Assembly: GCF_025151215.1 (NCBI RefSeq)
Contig: NZ_CP102286.1
Coordinates: forward strand, 4,154,001-4,218,000
Length of the DNA stretch: 64,000 bases
Source: Parabacteroides merdae ATCC 43184
GTDB lineage: Bacteria > Bacteroidota > Bacteroidia > Bacteroidales > Tannerellaceae
Direction of reading: 5' to 3'
The stretch's first letter is position 1, and each line of letters opens with the position of its first letter. The notes beneath the pieces are model-generated. The model was not told the DNA's origin. It did no database searches and worked only from the letters and a program-made list of their open reading frames with translations. The position numbers and the translations under genes are program-made. This document shows positions 16,755-25,567 of this stretch, piece by piece.

Positions 16755-17951
16755 GTGTATAAGTTAAAAGAAATAGCAGATAAAGTTTACTATGTAGGGG
16801 TAAACGACCGGCAAAAAGCTCTTTTTGAGAATATGTGGCCTTTGCCTTATGGTGTATCTTATAATTCCTATCTGATCGTGGACGAGAAAACGGTCCTGGT
16901 CGATACGGTGGATGTGTGTTATTCCGATATTTTCCTGAAAAAAATAGCGGATGCTCTCGACGGGCGTCCTTTGGATTTTTTGATCGTGAACCATATGGAG
17001 CCGGATCATGCGGGCAGTATCCGTTTGTTGCGCCAGCAGTATCCGGATGTCCAGATTGTCGGAAACAAGCAGACTTTCGGCATGTTGAATGGGTATCACG
17101 GTATTTCGACGGGATTGTATGAAGTGAAGGAAGGAGACACCCTGAGTGTGGGCCGTCACCAACTGTCTTTCTATATGGCTCCGATGGTGCACTGGCCGGA
17201 AGTGATGGTCACTTACGATTCGACTGACAAAATCCTGTTCTCTGCCGATGCCTTCGGTACTTACGGAACGTTGGATGGCGGTGTGATCGACTCTGAAATG
17301 AATGTGGAACATTATTGGGAGGAAATGCTCCGTTATTATTCCAATATTGTCGGTAAATATGGAAATCCTGTACAGCGTGCTTTGCAGAAGTTGTCGGCTT
17401 TGGATATCCGGACGATCTGTTCGACTCACGGTCCGGTGTGGCGTGAATATGCAGCAAAAGCGATCGATATTTATGACCGTATGAGCCGTTATGAAGGTGA
17501 AGAAGGTGTGACGATCGTGTACGGCAGCATGTATGGCAATACCGAACAGATGGCAGAAGCGATTGCCGCTTCTTTGGCCGCGAACGGGGTGAAGAATATC
17601 GTCATGCACAATGTGAGCAAGAGCCCTGCATCTTATGTCTTGAAAGATATTTTCAAGTATAAGGGCTTGATTATCGGTAGCCCGACTTACAGTAACCGTC
17701 TGTTCCCTGAAATCGAATCGATTCTGGATAAGATCGAAACGCGCGAAGTGAAGCATCGTCTCTACGGCTATTTCGGCTCTTTCACTTGGGCGGGAGCTGC
17801 GGTGAAAAACTTGGCGGCATTCGGCGAGAAGATGAAATGGGAAGTTGTGGGTGTTCCGGTGGAACAGAAACAAGCTCTGAAAGCCGACAAGTATGAAGAA
17901 TGCTGGGCTTTGGGAGAAGAAATGGCCAAGAAATTGAAAACTGAGAATTGA
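16755..17951 (+). CDS. FprA-family A-type flavoprotein (diiron oxygen/nitric oxide reductase)
   Basis: 398 residues with a GTG start 36 bp after lgt. The N-terminal metallo-beta-lactamase-like domain (about 1-245) carries the diiron ligands: HMEPDHAG near residue 80, a His in MVHWPE, Asp in SADAFG and His in STHGPVW. The C-terminal flavodoxin domain (about 250-398) starts VYGSMYGNTEQMAEAIAASL, an FMN phosphate-binding loop. Such proteins reduce O2 to water or NO to N2O in anaerobes, with electrons from rubredoxin or a flavin reductase. There is no C-terminal rubredoxin domain, so it is not a flavorubredoxin. The likely role is oxygen or nitrosative stress defence. Confidence 0.88.
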   Translation: MYKLKEIADKVYYVGVNDRQKALFENMWPLPYGVSYNSYLIVDEKTVLVDTVDVCYSDIFLKKIADALDGRPLDFLIVNHMEPDHAGSIRLLRQQYPDVQIVGNKQTFGMLNGYHGISTGLYEVKEGDTLSVGRHQLSFYMAPMVHWPEVMVTYDSTDKILFSADAFGTYGTLDGGVIDSEMNVEHYWEEMLRYYSNIVGKYGNPVQRALQKLSALDIRTICSTHGPVWREYAAKAIDIYDRMSRYEGEEGVTIVYGSMYGNTEQMAEAIAASLAANGVKNIVMHNVSKSPASYVLKDIFKYKGLIIGSPTYSNRLFPEIESILDKIETREVKHRLYGYFGSFTWAGAAVKNLAAFGEKMKWEVVGVPVEQKQALKADKYEECWALGEEMAKKLKTEN

Positions 17952-18025
17952 AAATGGAAAATTCTTGGTCAGAAAGAATAAAGGTATTACTTTTAGGAAC
18001 GAAAGAACTAAATTAAAAAAAGCGT

Positions 18026-18838
18026 ATGAGACTAATTATTGAACCTAATTACGAGCAACTTTCAAAGTGGGCTGCTAATTATGTGGCCGCCAAAATTAAG
18101 AAGGCGAATCCTACGGCAGAGAAACCATTTGTATTGGGCTTGCCTACAGGCTCTTCTCCCTTGGGCATGTACAAGAATCTGATCGAACTGAACAAACAGG
18201 GGGTAATCTCTTTCCAGAATATCATAACTTTCAATATGGACGAATATGTAGGTTTACCGAAAGACCATCCTGAAAGCTATCATTCTTTCATGTGGAACAA
18301 CTTTTTCAGCCATATCGACATTAAGCCTGAGAATGTGAACATCCTGAATGGAAACGCAGAAGATCTGGAAGCCGAATGCACCGCTTACGAAGCAAAGATG
18401 AAAGCTGCCGGTGGTGTGGACCTGTTCCTGGGCGGTATCGGTCCTGACGGGCATATCGCTTTCAACGAGCCGGGTTCTTCTTTGTCTTCCCGTACCCGTG
18501 TCAAGTCTTTGACAACCGATACGATCATCGCCAATTCCCGTTTCTTCGATAACGATGTCAACAAAGTTCCGAAGACTTCCGTTACGGTCGGCGTTGCTAC
18601 GGTATTGGATGCAAAAGAGGTGCTGATTATGGTGAACGGTCATAACAAAGCCCGTGCTTTGCAGCAGGCTGTTGAAGGTGCGGTAAACCAGATGTGGACT
18701 ATCACGGCTTTGCAGATGCACCCGAAGGGTATTATCGTTGCCGACGAGGCTGCTTGTGCAGAACTGAAAGTCGGTACATACAACTATTTCAAGGATATTG
18801 AGAAAGACAATCTTTGTCCCTGCTCTTTATTGAAGTAA
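18026..18838 (+). CDS. nagB: Glucosamine-6-phosphate deaminase
   Basis: 270 residues, cytoplasmic. It converts glucosamine 6-phosphate to fructose 6-phosphate and ammonia in amino-sugar use. Clear signatures are [14 protein letters not shown] for phosphate binding, [10 protein letters not shown] with the catalytic Asp, [20 protein letters not shown] with the His of the acid/base relay, and SRTRVKSLT. Length and motifs are those of the hexameric NagB. It is a monocistronic gene 75 bp after the flavoprotein gene, separated by a short repeat-derived spacer. Confidence 0.95.
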   Translation: MRLIIEPNYEQLSKWAANYVAAKIKKANPTAEKPFVLGLPTGSSPLGMYKNLIELNKQGVISFQNIITFNMDEYVGLPKDHPESYHSFMWNNFFSHIDIKPENVNILNGNAEDLEAECTAYEAKMKAAGGVDLFLGGIGPDGHIAFNEPGSSLSSRTRVKSLTTDTIIANSRFFDNDVNKVPKTSVTVGVATVLDAKEVLIMVNGHNKARALQQAVEGAVNQMWTITALQMHPKGIIVADEAACAELKVGTYNYFKDIEKDNLCPCSLLK

Positions 18839-18874
18839 ATTTTTATTATTCATAATAGTTTTGATTTAACATCG

Positions 18875-18905
18875 AAAGGCTGTGTCTGTGATAGATGCGG
18901 CCTTT
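18875..18905. terminator. Weak hairpin between convergent nagB and TPR genes
   Basis: AAAGGC pairs with GCCTTT across a loop of about 19 nt that may pair further. A short T-run follows on the plus strand. It could terminate nagB and perhaps the convergent TPR gene. Confidence 0.4.
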
Positions 18906-18906
18906 C

Positions 18907-19170
18907 TTATTGGTTGAACATGTCCTTGTTGTAGAAGTTCATGATTGAAATCAGTTGATCGTGGGCAATTTGTGCGGGACTGTCGGAGTTCAGCTCCATC
19001 GCCGTAAGATAGTTGTTCAGGGCCTGCCGGATATCCCCTTTTTTACGGTAGGCATTGCCACGTAAGTAATACGCTTCATCAGAAGATGTGTTTTTTTCTA
19101 TGTATTCGTCCAACAAACGGATAGCTTCGTCTGTTTTACCGTCGGTAATGAGTTGTTTAATAGTTTCCAT
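18907..19170 (-). CDS. Small tetratricopeptide-repeat protein
   Basis: 87 residues with no signal peptide. It contains about two TPR helical hairpins: LITDGKTDEAIRLLDEYIEK (residues 7-26) and SSDEAYYLRGNAYRKKGDIR with the following QALNNYLTAMELN (residues 29-61), which has the usual W/Y-LG/G-Y-A-P spacing. It is probably a cytoplasmic protein-protein adaptor of unknown partner. It is convergent with nagB and divergent from topA, with AT-rich repeats in its upstream region. Confidence 0.75.
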   Translation of the reverse strand: METIKQLITDGKTDEAIRLLDEYIEKNTSSDEAYYLRGNAYRKKGDIRQALNNYLTAMELNSDSPAQIAHDQLISIMNFYNKDMFNQ

Positions 19171-19179
19171 TTCGAGATT

Positions 19180-19275
19180 TATGATTTGTAATTTATGAAT
19201 TATAGATGCCGATTTGGGCAGATAAAGTGCAAATTTAAATCATAAATCATAAATGATAAACCATAAATCATGGAT
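19180..19275. repeat. AT-rich heptad-like repeat block upstream of topA
   Basis: Repeats of the type ATTTATGA/TCATAAAT occur several times in both orientations (for example 19184-19205 and 19236-19272). The same unit recurs at 40113-40146. It separates the divergent TPR and topA genes. Confidence 0.5.
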
Positions 19276-19281
19276 TTTGTG

Positions 19282-19289
19282 TAAGTTTG
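19282..19289 (+). promoter_or_regulatory. Putative -7 box of topA
   Basis: TAAGTTTG, 31 bp before the ATG at 19320, matches TAnnTTTG. There is no good -33 element at 19-21 bp; that position falls within the repeat block. Confidence 0.45.
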
Positions 19290-19319
19290 CACCCGATTTC
19301 AAAAAGATAAGACGTTATT

Positions 19320-21665
19320 ATGCAAAAGAATCTGGTAATAGTGGAGTCACCCGCTAAGGCAAAAACCATTGAAAAGTTCCTCGGAAAAGATTATAAGGTT
19401 ATGTCGAGCTATGGTCATATCCGCGATCTGAAGACGAAAGAGTTTAGTATTGACATCGAGCACGACTATGCTCCGCAGTACGTGATACCGGCCGACAAGA
19501 AGAAGCTGGTCAGCGAACTGAAATCCGAAGCCAAGTCTGCCGAACAGGTATGGCTCGCTTCCGATGAGGACCGTGAGGGAGAGGCTATATCCTGGCACCT
19601 GTATGAAGTGCTGGGCCTGAAACCTGAAAATACCAAACGTATCGTCTTTCATGAAATTACCAAGAATGCCATTCTGCATGCTATTGAAACACCACGCGAT
19701 ATCAATATTAACTTGGTGAACGCCCAACAGGCACGTCGTGTGTTGGACCGTATCGTGGGATTCGAACTTTCGCCGATTTTGTGGCGTAAGGTAAAACCCG
19801 CATTATCGGCCGGACGTGTGCAGTCGGTGGCTGTGCGCCTGATTGTGGAACGGGAGCGGGAGATCAATGAATTTGTAAGCGAGGCGGCTTTCCGTGTGAT
19901 TGCAAACTTTATCCTGCCTGACGGCACAACGGTGTTGAAAGCCGAATTGAACCGCCGCCTGAAAGACAAGAAAGAGGTGGAAGCCTTTTTGGAATCCTGT
20001 AAGAATGCTTCGTTTACGATTGACGATATCACGACGAAACCGGTAAAGAAATCGCCGGCGCCTCCTTTTACGACTTCCACTTTGCAGCAGGAAGCGGCTC
20101 GTAAGTTAGGATACTCCGTGTCGCAGACGATGATGATCGCACAGCGTTTATATGAATCCGGACTGATCACTTATATGCGTACCGACTCCGTGAACTTGAG
20201 CGATCTGGCATTAGGTACGGCGAAAGAGGCTATCTTCGAAACATACGGTGAGAAATATTATAAGTTCCGCCAATATCATACCAAGAGCAAAGGGGCGCAG
20301 GAAGCACACGAAGCGATTCGCCCGACTTATATCAGTAATGTGGAGGCAGGGAGTTCTTCGCAGGAAAAGAAGTTGTATGAACTGATCCGTAAACGTACGA
20401 TCGCTTGCCAGATGGCGGATGCCGAATTGGAACGTACGACTATTTCGGTCGGTATCAGCGGACAGACGGAACGTTTTGTCGCTGTCGGCGAAGTGATCAG
20501 TTTCGAAGGCTTCCTTCAGGTTTATATGGAGAGCAATGACGACGATACGGAGAAAGAACAGGAAAACGGCCTGCTTCCTCCGGTAAAGCTTCATGAGACA
20601 TTGTCATTGAAAGATATCGTGGCGACAGAGCGTTTCACGCAGCGTCCTCCGCGCTATACGGAAGCCAGCCTAGTTCGCCGTTTGGAAGAATTGGGCATCG
20701 GACGTCCGTCTACCTATGCGCCGACTATCCAGACGATCCAGAACCGCGAATATGTGGTGAAAGGAGATAAGGAAGGCGTGGAACGTGCTTACACAGTTGT
20801 TTCGCTGTCCAAGGGAAAGATCGAGGAAGCGGAAAAGACCGAGACCGTCGGGGCCGACCGCAATAAACTGATGCCGACCGATATCGGTACGGTAGTAAAC
20901 GACTTTTTGATGGAGTATTTCCCGGATGTGTTGGATTACAACTTTACGGCCAGTGTAGAAAAAGAATTCGACTCGGTTGCGGAAGGCGAACTGGTATGGA
21001 CGAAGGCCATCGATAAATTCTATAAGATTTTCCATCCGATCGTAGAGGCTACGGCTGCCGTTAAGACCGAACATAAAGTAGGGGAACGCGAGCTCGGTAT
21101 CGATCCGAAGAGCGGCAACCCGGTGTTTGTGAAGATCGGCCGCTATGGTCCTGTCGTTCAGATCGGGGCGGCACATGCTGACGACAAAGAGGCGCCGAAA
21201 CCTCAGTTTGCCTCTCTGATGAAAGGCCAGTCCATTGATACGATTACATTGGAAGAGGCTCTGAAACTTTTTGATCTTCCCCGGACGGTCGGTGAATATG
21301 AAGGCAAGGTGATGGTGGCGGCTGTCGGCCGTTTCGGGCCGTTTATCCGTCATGACGGTAAATTTGTTTCTATTCCGAAAGATTTGAATCCGCTGACGAT
21401 TACGGCAGAGGAAGCAATTGCTTTGATCGAAGGGAAAAGGGTGAAAGACGAACAACGTTTTATCAAGAAGTTCGAGGAGGATCCGGAGATGGAAATCCTG
21501 AAAGGTCGCTTCGGTCCTTATATTTCTTATCAGAAAGCGAACTATCGTATTCCGAAAACGGTAACCGACCCGACAGTCCTGACACTTGAAGATTGTAAAA
21601 AGATCATAGCCGAAGCTGGAGAAAAACCGGCTGCAAAGAAGACAACGCGTAAAAAGAAAGCCTGA
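19320..21665 (+). CDS. topA: DNA topoisomerase I (type IA)
   Basis: 781 residues. It relaxes negative supercoils by transient single-strand breakage. The N-terminal TOPRIM domain is seen in LVIVESPAKAKTIEKFLG and in DEDREGEAISWH, which holds the acidic metal-binding cluster. The catalytic tyrosine is Tyr285 in SGLITYMRTDSVNLS. The strand-passage domains contain EAHEAIRPT and LEELGIGRPSTYAPTI. The C-terminal third has three or four TopA C-terminal repeats of the RFGPFI / GRYGPVVQIG type instead of four-Cys zinc fingers, and ends in a basic tail PAAKKTTRKKKA. This is the usual Bacteroidales form. Confidence 0.96.
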   Translation: MQKNLVIVESPAKAKTIEKFLGKDYKVMSSYGHIRDLKTKEFSIDIEHDYAPQYVIPADKKKLVSELKSEAKSAEQVWLASDEDREGEAISWHLYEVLGLKPENTKRIVFHEITKNAILHAIETPRDININLVNAQQARRVLDRIVGFELSPILWRKVKPALSAGRVQSVAVRLIVEREREINEFVSEAAFRVIANFILPDGTTVLKAELNRRLKDKKEVEAFLESCKNASFTIDDITTKPVKKSPAPPFTTSTLQQEAARKLGYSVSQTMMIAQRLYESGLITYMRTDSVNLSDLALGTAKEAIFETYGEKYYKFRQYHTKSKGAQEAHEAIRPTYISNVEAGSSSQEKKLYELIRKRTIACQMADAELERTTISVGISGQTERFVAVGEVISFEGFLQVYMESNDDDTEKEQENGLLPPVKLHETLSLKDIVATERFTQRPPRYTEASLVRRLEELGIGRPSTYAPTIQTIQNREYVVKGDKEGVERAYTVVSLSKGKIEEAEKTETVGADRNKLMPTDIGTVVNDFLMEYFPDVLDYNFTASVEKEFDSVAEGELVWTKAIDKFYKIFHPIVEATAAVKTEHKVGERELGIDPKSGNPVFVKIGRYGPVVQIGAAHADDKEAPKPQFASLMKGQSIDTITLEEALKLFDLPRTVGEYEGKVMVAAVGRFGPFIRHDGKFVSIPKDLNPLTITAEEAIALIEGKRVKDEQRFIKKFEEDPEMEILKGRFGPYISYQKANYRIPKTVTDPTVLTLEDCKKIIAEAGEKPAAKKTTRKKKA

Positions 21666-21690
21666 CAAAAAGCTTACTTATTATTGATTG

Positions 21691-22197
21691 CAAAAACAAC
21701 TGTCATACTATCATGCTCTGCTCTTGATATTATGAATATCAATGTTTGTGTGAGATGATAGTAGGCATGATAGATGTTTTTTCAACTATCATGCTATCAT
21801 AAAGACTGTATCTTTTTTACGCGTTTTATATAGCTTATTTTCATAAGAATAACTACATATTTTTATTGAGACCCGGATGTCGGCTACCTGCAGACCCGGG
21901 TGTCGATACCCGTCAGATGGAGGTATAAAAGGCTCTGATACGGGTATTTCAGGGAGAAGATCTAATGTCTTTTGTGTAAAAAAGTAACGTGTTCCGGCAA
22001 AAAAGCCTTATGTTTTCCGGAAAACAGTCTGTTTTTAACTCTTTTGGAGTGTTTTTGTTTCGGGTAAAACGGCTAAAATGATGGTTAAACAGCTGATTTA
22101 TGATAGTAGAATGATAGTTAAAAAGGAAACTATCATATCTGCATGTTATGATATTCAATCTTCACACAAGAAACATGATGGTATGATAGTTGTTTTT
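21691..22197. repeat. Dispersed palindromic element, copy A, with 23-bp iteron-like repeats
   Basis: This fills most of the 750-base topA-argS gap. The ends are inverted repeats: AAAAACAACTGTCATACTAT starting at 21692 matches the complement of 22174-22197 at 22 of 24 positions. Inside each end lie further ATGATAG/CTATCAT units that make the arms partly palindromic over about 100 bp. The centre has tandem 23-bp repeats at 21871-21893 and 21894-21916, starting ACCCGGATGTCG and ACCCGGGTGTCG, and a decayed third unit. A conserved AAGTAACGTGTTCC motif follows near 21981. A second copy with the same order of parts is at 60126-60480. No coding sequence is evident. Confidence 0.75.
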
Positions 22198-22330
22198 CAA
22201 ATTTTTTTATTGTTGGCATATCTTTGCACCTTCCTCGCTACTTTCCATTAGCTTGATGGCAAAAGTAGTGCTAATATACGGGCCAGCACATTCTTCTTGT
22301 CCGAATCTTTCTCGATTGCCGCCAGCTTTG

Positions 22331-22383
22331 TATAAAAACAATGCTCTCTGTGACTTCATTACGCTGAAATCGCAGGAGAGCAT
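22331..22383 (-). terminator. Large hairpin downstream of argS
   Basis: ATGCTCTCTGTGACTTCA (22341-22358) pairs with 22365-22383 over about 18 bp with two wobbles and one bulge, around the loop TTACGC. On the minus strand it is followed by TTGTTTTTA. It lies 36 bp past the argS stop and is the probable argS terminator. The stem is longer than a typical terminator. Confidence 0.55.
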
Positions 22384-22418
22384 CGTTTGTCTGTTGGTCT
22401 ATATTCATGATCCGTTTC

Positions 22419-24212
22419 TTACATTCTCTCCGGAACTTCGATTCCCAACAATGACATGGCCGATTTGACAATCTTGGCTACGTTGGCGGAGAGGACAAGG
22501 CGGAACTCTTTTACTTCTTCATTCTCTTCGCGGAGGATGGAGAAATCGTGATAGAACTGGTTGTATTCTTTTACCAGGTCATAAGTATAGTTGGCGATGA
22601 GGGCGGGGCTGTATTCCTTTCCTGCTTCGCGAACGACGGAAGCGTAGTCGGCTATCATCAGGATCAGGTTTTCTTCCTTCTCGGATATGGTAGTCGTTGT
22701 CGGCAGCTGTTCGGGCAAAACGATGCCCTGTTCGGCAGCTTTACGCAGAACGGAACGGATACGGGCATATGTGTATTGGATGAACGGGCCGGTATTACCG
22801 TTGAAATCGATCGATTCCTTCGGGTTGAAAGTCATGTTCTTGCGCGGGTCCACCTTCAGGATGAAGTATTTCAAGGAACCGAGGCCGACCATGCGGGCGA
22901 TGTTTTCGGCTTCTTCCGGTGTCATTTCGTCCACTTTGCCCAGTTCCTGCGAGATTTCGCGGGCTGTACCCACCATCTCTTCCATCAGGTCGTCTGCATC
23001 GACAACCGTTCCTTCGCGGCTCTTCATCTTGCCTTCCGGCAGTTCGACCATGCCGTAAGAGAAATGTACAAGGCCTTTGCCGAATTCAAAACCCAATTTA
23101 TCCAACAGGATGGACAATACCTGGAAATGGTAGTTCTGCTCGTTTCCTACCACATAGATCATTTTGTTGATAGGATAGTCATCGAAACGCAATTTGGCAG
23201 TTCCGATATCTTGTGTCATGTAGACGGAAGTTCCGTCGGCACGGAGCAGCAGTTTCTCGTCCAGGCCGTCTTTGGTCAGGTCTGCCCATACGGAACCGTC
23301 TTCACGGCGGTAGAAAATGCCTTTGTCGAGCCCTTCCAGCACTTTGCCTTTACCTTCCAGGTAGGTCTGTGATTCGTAATAGATCTTATCGAAGTCTACG
23401 CCCATCATTTTGTATGTCTCGTCGAATCCGGCGTACACCCAGTTGTTCATCATTTCCCAAAGAGCGCGTACCTCCTTGTCGCCGGCTTCCCATTTGCGGA
23501 GCATCTCGCGTGCTTCGGCCATCAGGGGAGAAGCGGCTTCGGCTTCCTCTTTCGTCATGCCTTTTGCTTCGAGGGCGGCAGTCTCTTCTTTCAGTTTGTT
23601 GCTGAAAAGGACGTAGAAGTCACCGATCAGGTGGTCGCCTTTCTTGCCGGCCGTTTCGGGAGTCACGCCGTTGCCCCATTTCTGCCAGGCGAGCATGGAC
23701 TTGCAGATATGGATACCGCGGTCGTTTACGATGTTCGTCTTTACCACTTTATTGCCGTTTGCTTTCATGATCTCGGACAGGCTGTAACCCAATAGGTTGT
23801 TACGCACGTGTCCAAGATGGAGCGGCTTGTTGGTGTTGGGAGAAGAATATTCGATCATGACCAGCGGAGACTGTTCCGTTACAGGGATGATCCCGTATGA
23901 CGGCTGGCCGTTGATTTCGTTTAATAAATCGATCCAGCAGGCACAGGCGATGGTCAGGTTGAGGAATCCTTTGATTACATTGAATTCGGCTACAGCCGGT
24001 TCATGCCGGAGCAGGTATTCGCCAATTTCCTGGGCAGTCTGTTCCGGAGATTTCTTCGACATGCGGAGGAAGGGAAAAACAACCAGAGTCAGATGTCCTT
24101 TGAACTCTTTCTTTGTCTTTTGCAGTTGTACCTGGTTGGCTGCCACATCGGCGCCATACAGTTCTTTTATGCCGGTAATGATAGCACCGGTAATCTGTTG
24201 TTCGATAACCAT
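22419..24212 (-). CDS. argS: Arginyl-tRNA synthetase
   Basis: 597 residues. It charges tRNA-Arg with arginine. The class I catalytic core is visible: IEYSSPNTNKPLHLGHVRNN contains the HIGH-type motif HLGH, and KMKSREGTVVDADDLMEE is the ArgRS variant of the KMSKS region. The N-terminal part (about 1-85) is the ArgRS-specific additional domain. The C-terminal DALR anticodon-binding domain ends the protein (GPFIQYTYARIRSVLRKA onward, to SLLGIEVPERM). Length is normal. It is a single-gene unit with its own -7 box and downstream hairpin. Confidence 0.96.
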   Translation of the reverse strand: MVIEQQITGAIITGIKELYGADVAANQVQLQKTKKEFKGHLTLVVFPFLRMSKKSPEQTAQEIGEYLLRHEPAVAEFNVIKGFLNLTIACACWIDLLNEINGQPSYGIIPVTEQSPLVMIEYSSPNTNKPLHLGHVRNNLLGYSLSEIMKANGNKVVKTNIVNDRGIHICKSMLAWQKWGNGVTPETAGKKGDHLIGDFYVLFSNKLKEETAALEAKGMTKEEAEAASPLMAEAREMLRKWEAGDKEVRALWEMMNNWVYAGFDETYKMMGVDFDKIYYESQTYLEGKGKVLEGLDKGIFYRREDGSVWADLTKDGLDEKLLLRADGTSVYMTQDIGTAKLRFDDYPINKMIYVVGNEQNYHFQVLSILLDKLGFEFGKGLVHFSYGMVELPEGKMKSREGTVVDADDLMEEMVGTAREISQELGKVDEMTPEEAENIARMVGLGSLKYFILKVDPRKNMTFNPKESIDFNGNTGPFIQYTYARIRSVLRKAAEQGIVLPEQLPTTTTISEKEENLILMIADYASVVREAGKEYSPALIANYTYDLVKEYNQFYHDFSILREENEEVKEFRLVLSANVAKIVKSAMSLLGIEVPERM

Positions 24213-24247
24213 ATTCGTTTAGTATATGTTCGGATTTATTTTACCTG

Positions 24248-24255
24248 CAAAGGTA
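24248..24255 (-). promoter_or_regulatory. Putative -7 box of argS
   Basis: TACCTTTG on the minus strand, 36 nt upstream of the argS ATG. It matches TAnnTTTG; the -33 element is unclear. Confidence 0.45.
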
Positions 24256-24334
24256 CAGGTTTATTTTGTAAAAACCATAAGATTGGTGTGGGTAGGAAAG
24301 AGATAACTATGATTTGATAAAGTAACCGGCATGC

Positions 24335-24380
24335 AATAAGTAAAAAGGCATTCCGATTGCGGAGTGCCTTTTTACTTATT
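24335..24380. terminator. Strong terminator of the HU gene
   Basis: A perfect or near-perfect stem of about 21 bp, AATAAGTAAAAAGGCATTCC(G) against its complement, encloses the loop ATTG at 24356-24359. The A/T-rich outer arms supply a T-run on either strand. It ends the HU gene at 24398. Confidence 0.85.
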
Positions 24381-24397
24381 GAGAGTGTAAGACTAAT

Positions 24398-24670
24398 TTA
24401 CTTGATGATTTCTGTCAATTCGGCGCCAGCTTTGAATTTAACTGATTTGCGTGCCGGGATTTCGATTGGTTGTTTAGTCTTCGGGTTAACACCTTTGCGT
24501 GCAGATTTTTCAGCAACAGAGAAAGAACCAAAACCTAAAAGGGCCACTTTGCCACCTTCTTTTAATTCACTGGATACTGTTTCAACAAAAGCTTCAACAG
24601 CTTTCTTTGCATCAACTTTGCTTAAACCGGATTTTTCCGCTACAGCATTGATAAATTCTGTTTTGTTCAT
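24398..24670 (-). CDS. HU family DNA-binding protein
   Basis: 90 residues, the standard HU length. MNKTEFINAVAEKSGLSKVD is the helical N-terminus. GKVALLGFGSFSVAEKSARK and GVNPKTKQPIEIPARKSVKF form the beta arm with the conserved Pro at its tip, which intercalates in DNA. It is a nucleoid-associated protein that bends and compacts DNA and assists recombination and replication. It is monocistronic, with a consensus promoter and a strong terminator, in keeping with high expression. Confidence 0.95.
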   Translation of the reverse strand: MNKTEFINAVAEKSGLSKVDAKKAVEAFVETVSSELKEGGKVALLGFGSFSVAEKSARKGVNPKTKQPIEIPARKSVKFKAGAELTEIIK

Positions 24671-24727
24671 GATGGTTTGATAATTAATATATTAAACAAT
24701 ATTTGTGATAGCCTAAAAAGTCGGTGT

Positions 24728-24758
24728 CAAATGTAATTCTATTTTGATATATCGCAAA
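24728..24758 (-). promoter_or_regulatory. Promoter of the HU gene
   Basis: On the minus strand, -33 TTTG (24755-24758), 19-bp spacer and -7 TACATTTG (24728-24735). Both elements and their spacing match the Bacteroidales consensus. The leader is about 54 nt. Confidence 0.8.
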
Positions 24759-24830
24759 GAAAAAAAGAGTTTTTTTTATTGATTTACTATGTTTTAGTGC
24801 TATTTTGTCAGAAAACTGCCGAAATATATA

Positions 24831-24838
24831 TACCTTTG
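24831..24838 (+). promoter_or_regulatory. Putative -7 box of the rhomboid operon
   Basis: TACCTTTG lies 19 bp before the ATG at 24857. A TTTG occurs at 24804-24807 with a spacer of 23 bp, longer than ideal. The box position also argues against translation starting upstream at 24779. Confidence 0.5.
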
Positions 24839-24856
24839 TCCTTAAATTGTAAATAT

Positions 24857-25567
24857 ATGATGAATCAAAATAGTTCGGGATTCCTGAGCAGTATCCCGAT
24901 GGTTACGAAAAACCTTATCATTATCAACCTGTTGTTTTGGGTAGCGAGTCTTGTTTTACCTAAAGTCGGGATTGATTTAGTCCAGTTATTCGGACTGCAC
25001 TTTCCGGGTGTGAAGGATTTCTATCCTTTCCAGTTTGTGACTTATATGTTCATGCATGATACCCATTCGTTTGCGCACGTGTTTTTCAATATGTTCGGTG
25101 TGTATATGTTCGGACGCGTGCTGGAGAATGTCTGGGGGCCGAAGCGCTTCCTGATTTTTTACATGGTGACGGGTATCGGGGCGGGTATTACGCAGGAACT
25201 GGTTTGGCTGTATTCCGTCCATTCCTTCGCAAGTGCGAACGGGGTTACTCTGGTACAGTTGGTTGCAGGAGATCCTTCATTGAACTATCTGATTACGATC
25301 GGTGCTTCTGGTTCCGTATTCGGTATTTTGCTGGCATTTGCCATGTTGTTCCCGAATGTTCCGCTGTACCTGATGTTCATCCCTATTCCTATCAAGGCAA
25401 AATATTTCGTGATCTTTTACGGATTGGCCGAATTGTTTATGGGTGTCGCTAACAACGGTGGTGATTCCGTGGCGCATTTTGCCCACCTGGGCGGTATGCT
25501 TTTCGGTTATTTCCTGGTTCGGTATTGGAAAAAGAAAGATATAGACAATGGGCGATATTTTTACTAA
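24857..25567 (+). CDS. Rhomboid family intramembrane serine protease
   Basis: 236 residues with about six membrane helices. It cleaves membrane proteins within or next to their transmembrane helices. The catalytic serine is Ser151 in TIGASGSVFG (GxSG). The partner histidine is in SVAHFAHLGGMLFGY near residue 214. HVFFNMFGVYMFGRVLE (about residues 74-90) matches the HxxxN helix that forms the oxyanion region. The start at 24857 follows the -7 box. The stop overlaps the start of the next gene by 20 bp, which indicates translational coupling with the second rhomboid. Substrates are unknown. Confidence 0.9.
   Translation: MMNQNSSGFLSSIPMVTKNLIIINLLFWVASLVLPKVGIDLVQLFGLHFPGVKDFYPFQFVTYMFMHDTHSFAHVFFNMFGVYMFGRVLENVWGPKRFLIFYMVTGIGAGITQELVWLYSVHSFASANGVTLVQLVAGDPSLNYLITIGASGSVFGILLAFAMLFPNVPLYLMFIPIPIKAKYFVIFYGLAELFMGVANNGGDSVAHFAHLGGMLFGYFLVRYWKKKDIDNGRYFY

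Noticed and set aside
21871..21916. Tandem 23-bp repeats considered as a CRISPR array
   Set aside because: Only two to three units, no spacers (the units are contiguous), and no cas genes.
21949..22158. Minus-strand frame of 69 codons inside copy A of the iteron element
   Set aside because: The counterpart region of copy B does not keep the frame, so the conserved signal is DNA motifs, not protein.
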